Below, piece by piece: positions 17,817 to 27,729 of a stretch of DNA of 64,000 bases (within the stretch, counting starts at the first letter, position 1; the number at the start of each line of letters is the position of its first letter). Origin of the DNA: an uncultured Verrucomicrobiales bacterium. Lineage in GTDB: Bacteria; Verrucomicrobiota; Verrucomicrobiia; Verrucomicrobiales; Akkermansiaceae. The translations under genes and the position numbers were made by a program. The stretch lies in NCBI GenBank assembly GCA_937928735.1, contig CALFVF010000002.1:1-64000 (forward strand), in the 5' to 3' direction. The notes under the pieces were generated by a model that was not told the DNA's origin, did no database searches, and worked only from the letters and a program-made list of their open reading frames with translations.

Positions 17817-20141
17817 ATGACTGAGCCTTGGAAAACTCTGCTCCATATTTCTGAGAGCACGAAAATAAAGCTCATTGGCTTTTTTGCACGCGTACCCTGT
17901 GTGCTCTTAGCTCTCTGTGTGATCGCAGCCATTGGCATGGCGCAAGCATGGGGAAGGGGGAGTTTATCATCGGTGGGCTTGGGTGCTGTGATGTTGGCTC
18001 TATGTGGTTTGATTGGCTGGGTGCGGCCGAGGCTCTGGTGGCTTGCTCTGAGTCTGGGCTGTCTTGCGGGCTATTGGCATGTCACGAGTCTTGATCGGCA
18101 GAGGGTATTGAATGAGGGGATGGGAGACTTGGTGGAACTCAATGTCCTCTGCCTGGATGATTTTCACTTTGCAGGTGCTCGCAGCAGGGGTGTTGTGCGT
18201 GTGCTTGATGGCGAGTATTCTGGAGCAAAGCTTATGCTGTCTCTGAGGGGTGGAATTTCTACGGGAAGTGGTGTGGTAGAAAGGGTGGGTAGAGAGGCTG
18301 AGCTTGCTGAGTTAGTGCTCAGGAAAGGAAGCGAACTGAGAGTTATTGGGAACCTTTCTGGCATTGCGCCGCCGCGAAATCCTGGAGAATTTCATCAGAA
18401 AGAATGGCTGGAGAGGCAGGGTGTCTACGCACGGCTCTATGTGGAAGAATGGAGTAAGGAGGGAGATATTTGGTGGGGTGCTTTGGCGGGATGGCTCAGT
18501 CAGCTCAGAGTCAATGTAGAGGAGTCGATTACCGCGGGATTAGAGGAAGACGAGGCAGTGCTTCTGAGAGCTATTTTCTTAGGGGAGAAGCCAGAGATGC
18601 AAGATGGTGTGACAGAGGACTTTCGCCGCAGTGGCACCTTGCATGTGTTTGCGGTGAGTGGGCTGCATGTGATGATGGTGGGGACTGTTGTCTTTGTTCT
18701 TCTTCGGCTCTTGCAGCTTCCGCAGTGGGTGCAGGTGATCGGAGTAGTTGTTGTGATGTGGCTCTACGCAGGGATTACCGGGGCGAATCCACCTGCTGTG
18801 CGAGCAGCATTCATGGGGAGTTTATTGATCATAGCACTCCTCGTTCGGCGAAAGGTGGTGTTACTCAATAGTGTCTGTCTGTGTATGGCGGTTCTTTGCT
18901 TAGTCGATAGCTATCTCTTGTTTCAGCCAGGATTTCAGCTCTCCTTTGGGGTGGTCTTGGCCATAGTGCTCACTCACTCTTGGTGGTTGGCGCGGTTTGA
19001 GTTTATTCAAGTAAAAGAAGAGTACTTACCAAGGCAGCTATACTCAAAGACACAGAGCGCATGGCTAAAGGGGCGTGTGGTTTGTGCGAATTCTCTGGCA
19101 GTAGGTTTTTCGGCATGGGGAGGGTCTTCGGGATTGGTCTGGTGGCACTTTGGGGTGGTGTCTCCGATCGCTTTGCTTGTGGGACTACCAATGATGCTTC
19201 TAGTTTGGATGGTGATGTGCCTGAGTTGTCTGAGTGTGGTTTTTGGAGCCTTGATGCCGGGTGAGGCGACTTGGATCGCAGCGGTGAATGGGCCGCTGGC
19301 GAAGACTGTGCATTCTTTGGCCGCGTGGAGCGCGCGAGCACCTGGGGGTCATTTTGAAAAGCGACTTTGGGAGAAAGACCAACAAGTGGTGATCTATGAC
19401 GTCGGCCGAGGTGGAGAAGCTGCGTATCTGGGTATAGCGGGTGGTGTGCTGCTGGATACAGGGACGCACTCGTTTGCTAGTTCAATCATTGTACCTTCAA
19501 TTAAAGAGCGAGGAGGTCACCTAGATTCGCTCATTCTGACTCACGGAGATGCTGGGCATTCTGGAGGAGCACTGGCGGTGCTGGATCATTTCCGGCCTCG
19601 CCAGTGCTTAGCGCCAGATACGTTTTCGAGAAGTCCGAGCTACCAAGCGCTAAGAGAGCATGTAAAAGAGAGTTCCGTACACATGGCGACATGCTCAGTC
19701 GGAGATACTCTATTACTAGACGCAGAATCATGGATAGAGATCTTAGCTTCTGATGCTACAGGAGCGCTTGCAGATGACCGAGCTCTTGTTTTGCGGCTGC
19801 ACTGGAATGGTAGTACCATTTTGTTTGCAGGGGACATGGGGTTTCGGACTCTAAGTGAGCTTTGTGAAGAGGGGGTGGAGATGAGATCTGATGTTCTTGT
19901 GCTAGGCGCGCATATCAGTGACCCGCTGGACTGGCAGGTATTACTGAGAGAGGTTCAGCCTAAATTAATTCTGCTTGGGCAGCAGAGAGAGCGTATGTCG
20001 CCAAATCAGCGTAAACATCTTGCACTTTATAAGAAAAAAGCCGGGGCGACTGTACTTGAGCAGCGAGTAAGAGGTGCTGTCATCTTGAGTCAAAAGAATG
20101 GTAAGATACTCTATGAGACACTGCTGAAGGAGGATGAATGA
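17817..20141 (+). CDS. comEC: ComEC/Rec2 family DNA-uptake channel
   Basis: A 774-residue polytopic membrane protein needed for transport of transforming DNA across the inner membrane. It has N-terminal membrane helices, an OB-like region (about 95-190), the ComEC competence domain with the signature FRRSGTLHVFAVSGLHVMM, then many hydrophobic segments (270-500). The C-terminal part is a metallo-beta-lactamase-like domain with VVIYDVGRGGEA, LLDTGTHS and THGDAGHSGG. The last of these is a close variant of HxDxDHxGG. Other competence genes are not in the window, so activity in DNA uptake is inferred from family only. Confidence 0.88.
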   Translation: MTEPWKTLLHISESTKIKLIGFFARVPCVLLALCVIAAIGMAQAWGRGSLSSVGLGAVMLALCGLIGWVRPRLWWLALSLGCLAGYWHVTSLDRQRVLNEGMGDLVELNVLCLDDFHFAGARSRGVVRVLDGEYSGAKLMLSLRGGISTGSGVVERVGREAELAELVLRKGSELRVIGNLSGIAPPRNPGEFHQKEWLERQGVYARLYVEEWSKEGDIWWGALAGWLSQLRVNVEESITAGLEEDEAVLLRAIFLGEKPEMQDGVTEDFRRSGTLHVFAVSGLHVMMVGTVVFVLLRLLQLPQWVQVIGVVVVMWLYAGITGANPPAVRAAFMGSLLIIALLVRRKVVLLNSVCLCMAVLCLVDSYLLFQPGFQLSFGVVLAIVLTHSWWLARFEFIQVKEEYLPRQLYSKTQSAWLKGRVVCANSLAVGFSAWGGSSGLVWWHFGVVSPIALLVGLPMMLLVWMVMCLSCLSVVFGALMPGEATWIAAVNGPLAKTVHSLAAWSARAPGGHFEKRLWEKDQQVVIYDVGRGGEAAYLGIAGGVLLDTGTHSFASSIIVPSIKERGGHLDSLILTHGDAGHSGGALAVLDHFRPRQCLAPDTFSRSPSYQALREHVKESSVHMATCSVGDTLLLDAESWIEILASDATGALADDRALVLRLHWNGSTILFAGDMGFRTLSELCEEGVEMRSDVLVLGAHISDPLDWQVLLREVQPKLILLGQQRERMSPNQRKHLALYKKKAGATVLEQRVRGAVILSQKNGKILYETLLKEDE

Positions 20142-20180
20142 GAGGAATTAGAAAAAGGGAGAAAATTCACAAAAATGGAC

Positions 20181-20217
20181 TTGCCAGATCGTTTTTGCTG
20201 AGTATGTTCGCCGCCCC
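20181..20217 (+). promoter_or_regulatory. predicted promoter of the rpsL ribosomal operon
   Basis: TTGCCA (20181-20186) and TATGTT (20203-20208) are spaced by 16 bases, the same spacing as the rpmJ promoter, and are followed two bases later by CCGCCCC (20211-20217). Both promoters also share ATGGACTT just upstream of the -35 box. This probably starts the operon running from rpsL to rplX. Confidence 0.6.
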
Positions 20218-20351
20218 ACATCGTATCCCCAGCACACGGGAATACACTCAGGAATAACAAAATTATCGGGTGCACACCGGAAAAATGGCTCAACGAGAGA
20301 ATCTCGGCCGTTTCTGCTGCGCCCTGTATCAAACAAAATACAGCAGGAAAT
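20218..20351 (+). promoter_or_regulatory. 5' leader of the rpsL operon with two hairpins
   Basis: About 130 untranslated bases precede rpsL. They hold a hairpin CGAGA-GAA-TCTCG (20294-20306) and a second, CTGTAT with ATACAG (20324-20329 and 20338-20343), ending nine bases before the ATG. A leader this long with structure near the start could be an autoregulatory target for a ribosomal protein. No known S7 or S12 binding site was recognised. Confidence 0.4.
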
Positions 20352-20726
20352 ATGCCTACTATTAACCAACTCGTTCGCAAAGGACGCAAGTCTCCGGTAG
20401 AGAAATCTAAGTCTCCGGCGCTTTCTAATTGTCCTCAGCGCCGTGGCGTTTGTCTCCAGGTGATGACACGTACGCCCAAGAAGCCTAACTCAGCTCTTCG
20501 TAAAGTCGCCAAGGTGCGCTTGACGAACGGTCAGGAAGTCATCGCCTATATCGGTGGTGAAGGTCACAATCTCCAGGAGCACAGTATCGTGCTAGTTCGT
20601 GGTGGTAGAGTGAAGGATTTGCCAGGTGTTCGTTACCACGTTGTCCGTGGTGCACTTGATACCCTCGGAGTAGATGGTCGTAAGCAGTCCCGTTCTAAGT
20701 ACGGTGCTAAGCGTCCAAAGGCTTAG
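20352..20726 (+). CDS. rpsL: 30S ribosomal protein S12
   Basis: A 124-residue small-subunit protein near the decoding centre. The streptomycin-region loop [15 protein letters not shown] is present with both lysines, as in streptomycin-sensitive strains. The typical end [11 protein letters not shown] is intact. It starts [12 protein letters not shown], the standard start. It is the first gene of the merged str-S10-spc operon and has its own promoter and leader. Confidence 0.98.
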   Translation: MPTINQLVRKGRKSPVEKSKSPALSNCPQRRGVCLQVMTRTPKKPNSALRKVAKVRLTNGQEVIAYIGGEGHNLQEHSIVLVRGGRVKDLPGVRYHVVRGALDTLGVDGRKQSRSKYGAKRPKA

Positions 20727-20771
20727 TGGTACGAATGAATCCAATTTTTTAATCTTTTATATTTTTATATT

Positions 20772-21245
20772 ATGGCACGCCGTAGAAAAGTTCGCACAAA
20801 AGTTGAAGTCCGTGACCCACGTTACGATTCAGCTCTCGTAGGTAAGTTGATTAGCAAGGTGATGAAGGACGGTAAGCGTTCTCTCTCTGAGCGTATCGTT
20901 TACGCTGCAATTGATAAAGCTAATGAAGGGGTGGATACAGTCGATCCTCTCGAAGTAATCACTCGTGCGATTGAGAATGCGAAGCCTCGCGTTGAGGTGA
21001 AGTCTCGCCGTGTGGGTGGAGCCACTTACCAGGTGCCTCTCGAGGTAGCTGCTGATCGCTCAGAGTCTCTCGCAATGCGCTGGATCGTGTCATTTGCTCG
21101 TAACAAGAAAGGTGTTCCAATGCACCAGGCTCTTGCTAACGAGATCAAAGATGCTGCCAACAATCAAGGTGGTGCAGTTCGCAAGCGCGATGACATGCAC
21201 AAGATGGCACAGGCAAACCGTGCCTTCGCTCACTTCCGTTGGTAA
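20772..21245 (+). CDS. rpsG: 30S ribosomal protein S7
   Basis: This 157-residue protein nucleates assembly of the 30S head. It starts MARRRKVRTKVEVRDPRY and has the conserved VEVKSRRVGGATYQVP segment and the end AHFRW. The gene follows rpsL after 45 bases. In other bacteria S7 represses the str operon translationally; the same may hold here but no site was identified. Confidence 0.98.
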   Translation: MARRRKVRTKVEVRDPRYDSALVGKLISKVMKDGKRSLSERIVYAAIDKANEGVDTVDPLEVITRAIENAKPRVEVKSRRVGGATYQVPLEVAADRSESLAMRWIVSFARNKKGVPMHQALANEIKDAANNQGGAVRKRDDMHKMAQANRAFAHFRW

Positions 21246-21302
21246 TTCAAACGTTTTTTCTGATTCCTTGTTCGCTGCTGTATAGCAACTAGCTCAAATT
21301 CC

Positions 21303-23444
21303 ATGTCCACTAGCTCACCAGATCGTCCCTACTCAATGGAGCGCACCCGTAATATCGGGATTGCGGCGCACATTGATGCAGGGAAGACGACTCTGACTGA
21401 GCGAGTCCTGTTTTACACAGGCATGATCCACAAGATCGGTGAGGTACATGATGGAGCAGCGACAACAGATCACATGGAGCAAGAGCGCGAGCGTGGTATT
21501 ACCATTACCTCTGCCGCTGTGACATGTGAGTGGGTGCAGAAGAAAGAAGAAGGTGTGACGAAGCTCTATGAAGAGCAGAAACAGTGTATCAACATTATTG
21601 ATACCCCGGGTCACGTCGACTTTACTGCTGAAGTAGAACGCTCCCTCCGTGTGCTGGATGGAGCGATTGTTGTATTTTGTGGGGTTGCTGGAGTGCAGCC
21701 ACAGACAGAGACCGTGTGGCGCCAAGCTTCTAAGTACAAAGTGCCTCGCATGGTGTTTGTCAACAAGATGGATCGCACGGGTGCTGACTTTCAAGCAGTA
21801 CTCACTGAGGTTCGCGAGAAACTAGGAGCGACAGCGGCAGCTGTTCTCTTGCCAATTGGTTCAGAGGATTTGCTCCGTGGTCAGATTGACGTAGTGAACC
21901 AGAAAGCCATTATCTATTCCGATGATGATAAGCTTGGTTCTGTCTTTTCCGTGGAAGATCTCAGCGGGGAACTGGTTGAGCAGGCGCAGCTAGCGCGTCA
22001 GGAGCTCATAGAGATCTTGGCGGAAGTGGACGATATTCTTGGTGAGAAATTCCTCATGGAGGAAGAGATCACTGCGAAAGACCTCAAAGAAGCGATTCGC
22101 CGTGCTACCATTGCCAATCTCTTTGTGCCAGTCTCTGGTGGCTCTGCCTTTAAGAACAAAGGCGTGCAGTACCTCGTGGATGCGGTGGTTGATTACTTAC
22201 CGAGTCCTCTCGATATTCCTGCTGCTGTAGGACAGCATCCTGATGATCTTGATCAGGAAGTGCTCGCCCCTGCCGATGACAGCGAGAAATTTTGCTCCTT
22301 AGCCTTTAAGCTGTGGGCGGATAAGTTTGTTGGAAAGCTCGTCTTCTTTAGAGTTTACTCAGGAGTCGTGTCCAAAGGTGACATGGTTTATAACCCGCGC
22401 ACTGGCAAAAAAGAGCGTGTGAGTCGCCTCATTCAGGTACAGGCGGACAAGCACGTGGATGTGGATAAAGTCTACGCTGGTGAGATCGCCGCTTTTGTCG
22501 GGGTGAAGAACGTCACCACAGGAGACACCATATGTGCTCAAAAATTTGATATTCTACTGGAGCGTCCTTCGTTTCCAGAACCTGTGATTGCGATGGCTGT
22601 GGAGCCTCGCACAACGGCCGACTCGGATAAAATGGCAACAGGGCTGACTCGTCTGATGGAGGAAGATCCCACATTTGTCGTGAAGACAGATCAAGACACA
22701 GGTCAGACAATCATTGCTGGCATGGGAGAGCTTCATCTAGAAGTGATCGTGGATCGTCTGCGTCGCGAGTTTAAGGTCGAGGCCAATGTCGGTAAGCCAC
22801 AGATTGCCTACCGTGAGACCATCACTGCTGCAGCTGAGGGGGAAGGCCTCTTGCAGAAGCAAACAGGTGGAAAAGGTCAGTATGCTAAGGTCAATGTTTC
22901 TGTTCGACCAAATGGCCAAGGCAAGGGTCTCACCATTGAGAATAAGATCGTTGGTGGCGCCATTCCTAAGGATTTCATCAATGCCGTTTATACAGGCATT
23001 AAGGAATCTATGACCAATGGAGTGGTCGCAGGCTACCCAGTGGTGGACGTTCACGTTGATATTGTTGACGGGGCAGCACATGATGTCGACTCCAATGAGA
23101 GTGCCTTTAAATTGGCCTCTATCTTTGCGATGAAAAAGGGCTTTCAAGAAGCCGAATCAATTTTGTTGGAACCTCTCATGGAAGTAGAGGTTATGACTCC
23201 TGATGAATATCAGGGAGATATTTTAGGCGACCTAAACCGTCGTCGAGGTCAGATTGCTGGCATGGAAAACAAAGGGGAAGTATGCATTTTAAAGGCAAAT
23301 GTCCCACTTGCGGAAATGTTTGGTTATATGACCGCTTTGAGGACCGTCTCATCGGGGCGGGCTTCATTCACAATGGAACCATCGAGTTTTGAACCCGTCC
23401 CTCCCAATGTCTTGGAAAAACTCCTCGGCGATCGCGGGTTTTAG
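21303..23444 (+). CDS. fusA: translation elongation factor G
   Basis: A 713-residue GTPase that drives ribosome translocation. The G1 loop [12 protein letters not shown], switch [19 protein letters not shown] and G4 NKMDR are all present, followed by the beta-barrel and the domain III-V regions ([38 protein letters not shown]). Length is normal with a short GERDVT-like loop. In many bacteria tuf follows fusA; here rpsJ follows directly after 38 bases and no EF-Tu gene is in the window. Confidence 0.98.
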   Translation: MSTSSPDRPYSMERTRNIGIAAHIDAGKTTLTERVLFYTGMIHKIGEVHDGAATTDHMEQERERGITITSAAVTCEWVQKKEEGVTKLYEEQKQCINIIDTPGHVDFTAEVERSLRVLDGAIVVFCGVAGVQPQTETVWRQASKYKVPRMVFVNKMDRTGADFQAVLTEVREKLGATAAAVLLPIGSEDLLRGQIDVVNQKAIIYSDDDKLGSVFSVEDLSGELVEQAQLARQELIEILAEVDDILGEKFLMEEEITAKDLKEAIRRATIANLFVPVSGGSAFKNKGVQYLVDAVVDYLPSPLDIPAAVGQHPDDLDQEVLAPADDSEKFCSLAFKLWADKFVGKLVFFRVYSGVVSKGDMVYNPRTGKKERVSRLIQVQADKHVDVDKVYAGEIAAFVGVKNVTTGDTICAQKFDILLERPSFPEPVIAMAVEPRTTADSDKMATGLTRLMEEDPTFVVKTDQDTGQTIIAGMGELHLEVIVDRLRREFKVEANVGKPQIAYRETITAAAEGEGLLQKQTGGKGQYAKVNVSVRPNGQGKGLTIENKIVGGAIPKDFINAVYTGIKESMTNGVVAGYPVVDVHVDIVDGAAHDVDSNESAFKLASIFAMKKGFQEAESILLEPLMEVEVMTPDEYQGDILGDLNRRRGQIAGMENKGEVCILKANVPLAEMFGYMTALRTVSSGRASFTMEPSSFEPVPPNVLEKLLGDRGF

Positions 23445-23482
23445 GCCAACCACTAACTAATAAGAAACAACCAATCTTCAAT

Positions 23483-23788
23483 ATGAATCAGAAGATAAGA
23501 ATTAGACTCCGCGCATTCGATCATAGCGCTATCGACCGCTCTGCACAGGAGATCGTAGAAACTGCCAAACGCACAGGTGCGAAGGTGGCTGGACCGATCC
23601 CATTGCCGACCCGTACTGAAAAGTTCTCCGTGAACCGTTCAGTGAACCAAAACAAGAAATCTGCTGAGCAGTTTGAGATCCGCACACACAAGCGCCTTCT
23701 CGATATTGTTGACCCTACAGCACGTACGGTAGATGAGCTCAAGAAGCTCAATCTTCCAGCAGGTGTCGATATCTCTATTAAAATCTGA
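23483..23788 (+). CDS. rpsJ: 30S ribosomal protein S10
   Basis: A 101-residue S10, which is also NusE, a partner of NusB in antitermination. It starts [18 protein letters not shown] and carries the loop [18 protein letters not shown]; the usual end [11 protein letters not shown] appears here as [11 protein letters not shown]. First gene of the S10 part, joined to fusA with no promoter or terminator between them. The start has no visible Shine-Dalgarno sequence. Confidence 0.98.
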   Translation: MNQKIRIRLRAFDHSAIDRSAQEIVETAKRTGAKVAGPIPLPTRTEKFSVNRSVNQNKKSAEQFEIRTHKRLLDIVDPTARTVDELKKLNLPAGVDISIKI

Positions 23789-23810
23789 ACCCTAACCGAA
23801 ATTAAGTAAC

Positions 23811-24467
23811 ATGTCTTTAGGACTATTAGGTAAAAAAGTAGGTATGACTCGTGTGTTTGACAAAGAGCAGGGCTGCATGATTCCAGTGACCGTCGTTGAC
23901 GTGACTGGTAACGAATTTCTTCAGAAAAAGACCACTGAAACAGACGGCTACAGTGCTGTTCAGGTAGGTTTTGATGATCAGAAGGAGCAACGCGTGAATG
24001 CACCAACTAAGGGGCACTTCAAAAAGCACGGTGCTTCCACAAAGAAGATGATCCAGGAGTTCCGCTTCGGGTCTGACGAAGAAATCCCAAACACAGAAGA
24101 AGCTCACCCAGGTGCGGCTCTTTTCCAAGACGGCCAGTGGGTTGATGTCATTGGTACGACCAAGGGTAAGGGTTTCCAAGGTGTAGTAAAGCGCTACAAC
24201 TTCGCAGGTCAGCCTGACTCACACGGTCACATGATGCACCGCCGCCCAGGTGGTATTGGTGCTGGTACATGGCCGGGTCGTGTTTGGAAGAACAAGAAGA
24301 TGCCAGGTCGTCACGGTGAGTACTCACGTACTGTGCAAAATCTCAAGATCGTTCAGGTTCGCCCTGAAGATAACGTAGTTCTCGTTTCTGGTGCTGTACC
24401 AGGTCGTAAGGACTCCTACGTTGTCATCCGCCCAGCTATCAAGAAGCCAGCTCCAGCAGCTGAATAA
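23811..24467 (+). CDS. rplC: 50S ribosomal protein L3
   Basis: A 218-residue early-assembly protein of the 50S subunit. The start SLGLLGKKVGMTRVFD and the signatures GTTKGKGFQGVVKRYNFAGQ and GRVWKNKKMPGRHGEY are characteristic. The C-terminal extension is Ala/Pro-rich (KKPAPAAE). The glutamine methylated by PrmB in other bacteria lies in the GQPDSHG region. It lies 22 bases after rpsJ. Confidence 0.98.
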   Translation: MSLGLLGKKVGMTRVFDKEQGCMIPVTVVDVTGNEFLQKKTTETDGYSAVQVGFDDQKEQRVNAPTKGHFKKHGASTKKMIQEFRFGSDEEIPNTEEAHPGAALFQDGQWVDVIGTTKGKGFQGVVKRYNFAGQPDSHGHMMHRRPGGIGAGTWPGRVWKNKKMPGRHGEYSRTVQNLKIVQVRPEDNVVLVSGAVPGRKDSYVVIRPAIKKPAPAAE

Positions 24468-24496
24468 TCTCAAAGCGAAAACAGAAAGGAACTATT

Positions 24497-25108
24497 ATGT
24501 CCGCAAAGACGCTTTCCATTGAAGAAGCCAAATCTGCAAGCATCACTCTACTCGAAGATGCGCAAAAAGGCAAACAAGCCGTTCACGACGTGATCACAGC
24601 TTACCGCGCTAATCGCCGTACAGGTTCTGCCAGTACAAAGACACGTGGTGAGGTGAAGTGCACGAACAAGAAAATGTACCGCCAGAAGGGTACTGGTAAC
24701 GCTCGTCACGGTGACCGTGGTGCCCCGATTTTTGTCGGTGGTGGTGTTGCTTTTGGCCCACGTCCTCGTTCTTACAACAAGACCATTAACAAGAATACTC
24801 GTAAGTTAGCACTTCGCCGCGTTCTCAGTGATATCATTGAAGCAGGTAAGGTCTCTCTCGTGGATTCTTGGAAGCTAGAAGACGGTAAGACCAAGACCGC
24901 TATCTCTGCGATCAAAGCGATCACAGATGCTAAGAAGGTGCTTGTGATTGGTGCTGAGTTCGATGATCCATCATGCCTCGCAGCTCGTAACCTCAAGACA
25001 GTGGTTATGATGAGTGCGGATGAAGTCAATATCGAGCAGATGCTTCATGCGAATCACATTATCATCACCAAAGACGCTCTGGCGATCATCGCCAAACGTT
25101 CTGCTTAA
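24497..25108 (+). CDS. rplD: 50S ribosomal protein L4
   Basis: A 203-residue protein lining the exit tunnel. Conserved parts are [35 protein letters not shown] and [15 protein letters not shown]4 in Escherichia coli also represses the S10 operon by attenuation; no corresponding leader lies upstream here because rpsJ has no separate promoter. The start has a fair Shine-Dalgarno sequence (AAAGGAA, eight bases upstream), unlike most genes of the operon. Confidence 0.98.
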   Translation: MSAKTLSIEEAKSASITLLEDAQKGKQAVHDVITAYRANRRTGSASTKTRGEVKCTNKKMYRQKGTGNARHGDRGAPIFVGGGVAFGPRPRSYNKTINKNTRKLALRRVLSDIIEAGKVSLVDSWKLEDGKTKTAISAIKAITDAKKVLVIGAEFDDPSCLAARNLKTVVMMSADEVNIEQMLHANHIIITKDALAIIAKRSA

Positions 25109-25129
25109 TTCGCAACCACACTGAATACG

Positions 25130-25414
25130 ATGAAAGACATTTATCAAGTTATCGACTCTGTCCTACTTACTGAAAAGGCAACTATCCTCAATGAAACAAA
25201 CAATGAGGTTGTCTTTAAGGTGAATAGAAATGCGAATAAATTGGAAATCAAGCGCGCCATTGAGAAGCTTTTTGGAAAGAAAGTAGACTCAGTTCGCACT
25301 TGTAACTACTCGGGTAAGGCAAAACGCCAACGTCGTAGTGACGCTGGTCGCACTGCTCATTGGAAGAAAGCTATCGTGCGCCTCAAAGAGGGTGAAAGCC
25401 TCGATATCGCATAA
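25130..25414 (+). CDS. rplW: 50S ribosomal protein L23
   Basis: A 94-residue protein at the tunnel exit, where it forms part of the docking site for trigger factor and SRP. It shows LLTEKATILNETNNEVVFKVN and the core KLEIKRAIEKLFGKKVDSVRT. It has the basic loop and the end IVRLKEGESLDI. It lies 21 bases after rplD. Confidence 0.97.
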   Translation: MKDIYQVIDSVLLTEKATILNETNNEVVFKVNRNANKLEIKRAIEKLFGKKVDSVRTCNYSGKAKRQRRSDAGRTAHWKKAIVRLKEGESLDIA

Positions 25415-25460
25415 GCTAACGCTGCAAAACGAAACATTTAATCGAAAGGAATAGCGAAAT

Positions 25461-26303
25461 ATGCCATTAAAAACTTTTAGGCCTGTCACGCCGTCTAACC
25501 GCTACAAGGTGCTGCCGGACTTTCAGGAGATTACAACAGACAAGCCAGAGAAGAGCCTTCTACGCCCACTTAAGAAATCAGGTGGTCGTAACAACAGAGG
25601 TCGCATCACATGCCGTCACCGTGGTGGTGGACACAAGCGTAAGTACCGTATCATTGACTTCAAACGCCGTAAGTTTGATATCGAGGGCACAGTCGCCACT
25701 GTAGAATATGATCCGAACCGTACTTGCCGTATTGCTCTTATTGAGTACAAAGACGGTGAGAAAGCCTACATCCTCGCTCCTGCGGGAATCAAGGTAGGGG
25801 ACAAGATCGTTTCTAGCGAAACAGCTGCACCTAGCATTGGGAATGCGACACCACTCTCTAATGTGCCACTCGGTACAAGTATCCACAACATTGAGCTGAC
25901 ACCTGGATCAGGTGGCAAGATCGCTCGTTCTGCGGGTCAGTTCGCAGTGCTCTCAAACCGTGAAGACGGAGTGGCTCTTGTGAAGATGCCTTCTGGTGAG
26001 ATTCGTAAGTTCAATGATCGCTGCCTCTGTACCATTGGTCAGGTCGGTAATCGTGATCACATGAATGAAGTTTCTGCTAAGGCCGGCCGCACACGCTGGA
26101 AGGGTATTCGCCCAACAGTACGTGGTATGTGTATGAACCCTGTGGATCACCCGAATGGTGGTGGTGAGGGTAAATCAAAGTCTGGTGGTGGACGCCAACA
26201 CTTGAAGTCACCATGGGGTCACGTCAAGGGTCAGAAGACACGCCAGAAACACAAGGGTAGCGACAAGTTTATTGTCCAGCGCCGCAAGACTAAGAACGCT
26301 TAA
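25461..26303 (+). CDS. rplB: 50S ribosomal protein L2
   Basis: This 280-residue protein is needed for subunit joining and the peptidyl-transferase centre. It begins [17 protein letters not shown] and shows [20 protein letters not shown], and near the C-terminus the invariant [16 protein letters not shown] as [16 protein letters not shown]. In the C-terminal loop the position that is usually His in PxDHPHGG is Asn here. The start has AAAGGAA ten bases upstream. Confidence 0.98.
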   Translation: MPLKTFRPVTPSNRYKVLPDFQEITTDKPEKSLLRPLKKSGGRNNRGRITCRHRGGGHKRKYRIIDFKRRKFDIEGTVATVEYDPNRTCRIALIEYKDGEKAYILAPAGIKVGDKIVSSETAAPSIGNATPLSNVPLGTSIHNIELTPGSGGKIARSAGQFAVLSNREDGVALVKMPSGEIRKFNDRCLCTIGQVGNRDHMNEVSAKAGRTRWKGIRPTVRGMCMNPVDHPNGGGEGKSKSGGGRQHLKSPWGHVKGQKTRQKHKGSDKFIVQRRKTKNA

Positions 26304-26320
26304 TTTTAATCTACGAACAC

Positions 26321-26590
26321 ATGCCTAGATCACTAAAAAAAGGTCCATTCGTGGATCAGAAGTTACTGGATAAAATCGACGCCGCTGTAGAGGCTGGCAA
26401 CAAGAAGCCAATTAAAACTTGGAGTCGCCGCTCAATGATCACACCAGATTTTGTGGGCCTCAACTTCAATGTTCACAACGGAAAAACCTTTGTTGCTGTC
26501 TATGTGACAGAGAACATGGTGGGTCACAAGCTTGGTGAATTTTCACCAACTCGTATCTTCAAGACTCACGGAACTGTCGGTAAGAAGTAA
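26321..26590 (+). CDS. rpsS: 30S ribosomal protein S19
   Basis: An 89-residue head protein that contacts S13 and the A-site region. It starts [12 protein letters not shown] and has the hallmark [17 protein letters not shown] and the C-terminal [18 protein letters not shown]. Its usual neighbour rplV is displaced by an inserted gene that starts six bases after the rpsS stop. Confidence 0.98.
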   Translation: MPRSLKKGPFVDQKLLDKIDAAVEAGNKKPIKTWSRRSMITPDFVGLNFNVHNGKTFVAVYVTENMVGHKLGEFSPTRIFKTHGTVGKK

Positions 26591-26596
26591 TCTCTG

Positions 26597-27328
26597 ATGA
26601 AACTGGCTGCTTTGACAACAATCATGACACTCTCTGGGGTGCTCGTTGTCAGTGGCCAGGCTCAACATTCTGAATTATCACAGCAGGCGCTGATGCGCCA
26701 AATTCAAGTTCTTGAGGAGAAAAACTCAGAACTTATAGAAACAAACAAACAGATCACCAAGAGTCTCGGACTTGCTCGAAAGAACAGTGAAGAGGCTCGA
26801 AGTGAACTGGAGCAAATGCGCAAGGCAAATCAGGCGCTCGGGATTTATCCGAATCTGGATAATAACGACCGCCTGGTACAGGTAGTAGCAGACAGAGAGG
26901 TTCTTGAAAGACAGTTGAGCACGCTTCGCTCAAGTGCAATAGAGTTCACTTCCATAGTCCGCGATTACCTCAAAAGTGCACTGGTGGCCGATCCTGATTC
27001 GAGGGTAAAGGTAGAAACTTCACTGAGAAGTCTTGACCTCGCTCTTGGATTAAGGCAAAAGCCGCAGCCCAGTCGAGATGTAGGTACTCTTCAGAGTGCA
27101 AACATTGTGAGTATAGACAGCCAATCTGGTCTGCTTGTACTAAACGCTGGCGCCACTGCTGACTTTAGGGTCGGCATGACATTTTTAATCTTTCGGGAGA
27201 ACCAGAAGATTGGAGAAGCCATCATAGCAGGGGTCAGACCAGACATTTCTGGAGCTCTCGTGCAAACGCTCGAAGACAACCAAGTTGGTGTTCGCCTAGG
27301 CGACACCGCATCGATTAAGATTCAATAA
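26597..27328 (+). CDS. exported coiled-coil protein inserted in the S10 operon
   Basis: This 243-residue protein is not a ribosomal protein. It has a signal peptide (MKLAALTTIMTLSGVLVVSG, cut near QAQ), then a long coiled coil (about residues 25-120: repeated Glu, Leu, Gln, Lys pattern such as RQIQVLEEKNSELIE). The C-terminal domain (about 165-243) is beta-rich, with VGMTFLIFRENQKIGEAII followed by GALVQTL and RLGDTASI, which resembles the small strand-rich modules of some periplasmic or flagellar proteins. It begins six bases after rpsS and ends 29 bases before rplV, so it must be on the ribosomal transcript. Its codon use is less biased than that of the ribosomal genes around it. Function unknown. 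Confidence 0.85.
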   Translation: MKLAALTTIMTLSGVLVVSGQAQHSELSQQALMRQIQVLEEKNSELIETNKQITKSLGLARKNSEEARSELEQMRKANQALGIYPNLDNNDRLVQVVADREVLERQLSTLRSSAIEFTSIVRDYLKSALVADPDSRVKVETSLRSLDLALGLRQKPQPSRDVGTLQSANIVSIDSQSGLLVLNAGATADFRVGMTFLIFRENQKIGEAIIAGVRPDISGALVQTLEDNQVGVRLGDTASIKIQ

Positions 27329-27357
27329 TATCACCTAACACTCACCTGATTAAAACG

Positions 27358-27699
27358 ATGGAAGTAAAGTCCACCTACAAATTCGCACGCATCTCAGCGA
27401 AGAAAGCGCGTGATGTTGCTCGTGAAGTCCAAGGTCTCCCTGTCTCTGCAGCGCTAGACACTCTGACCTACTCACCTAAGAAAGCAGCCGCTTTGATTGG
27501 CAAGACACTGAAAAGTGCGATTGCTAACGCAGAGAATAATTTTGAACTCGACGCTGACGACATGATCGTCAAAGAAGCAGTGATTGGCGAAGGGCCTACT
27601 TTTAAGCGTTTTAAGCCTCGTGCTCGTGGTTCAGCAGGTGCTATTCGCAAGCGCACAAGTCACATTTTCATTACCCTCGCTCTCAAGGAGGAGGCCTAA
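27358..27699 (+). CDS. rplV: 50S ribosomal protein L22
   Basis: A 113-residue protein whose beta-hairpin lines the exit tunnel and forms part of the macrolide-binding region. It shows FARISAKKARDVAREVQGL and the loop FKRFKPRARGSAGAIRKRTSHIFI, where the hairpin tip is intact. It follows the inserted gene after 29 bases and keeps the usual order to rpsC. Confidence 0.97.
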   Translation: MEVKSTYKFARISAKKARDVAREVQGLPVSAALDTLTYSPKKAAALIGKTLKSAIANAENNFELDADDMIVKEAVIGEGPTFKRFKPRARGSAGAIRKRTSHIFITLALKEEA

Positions 27700-27729
27700 C
27701 CACACAACTAACTATTATCCGACAAAATT

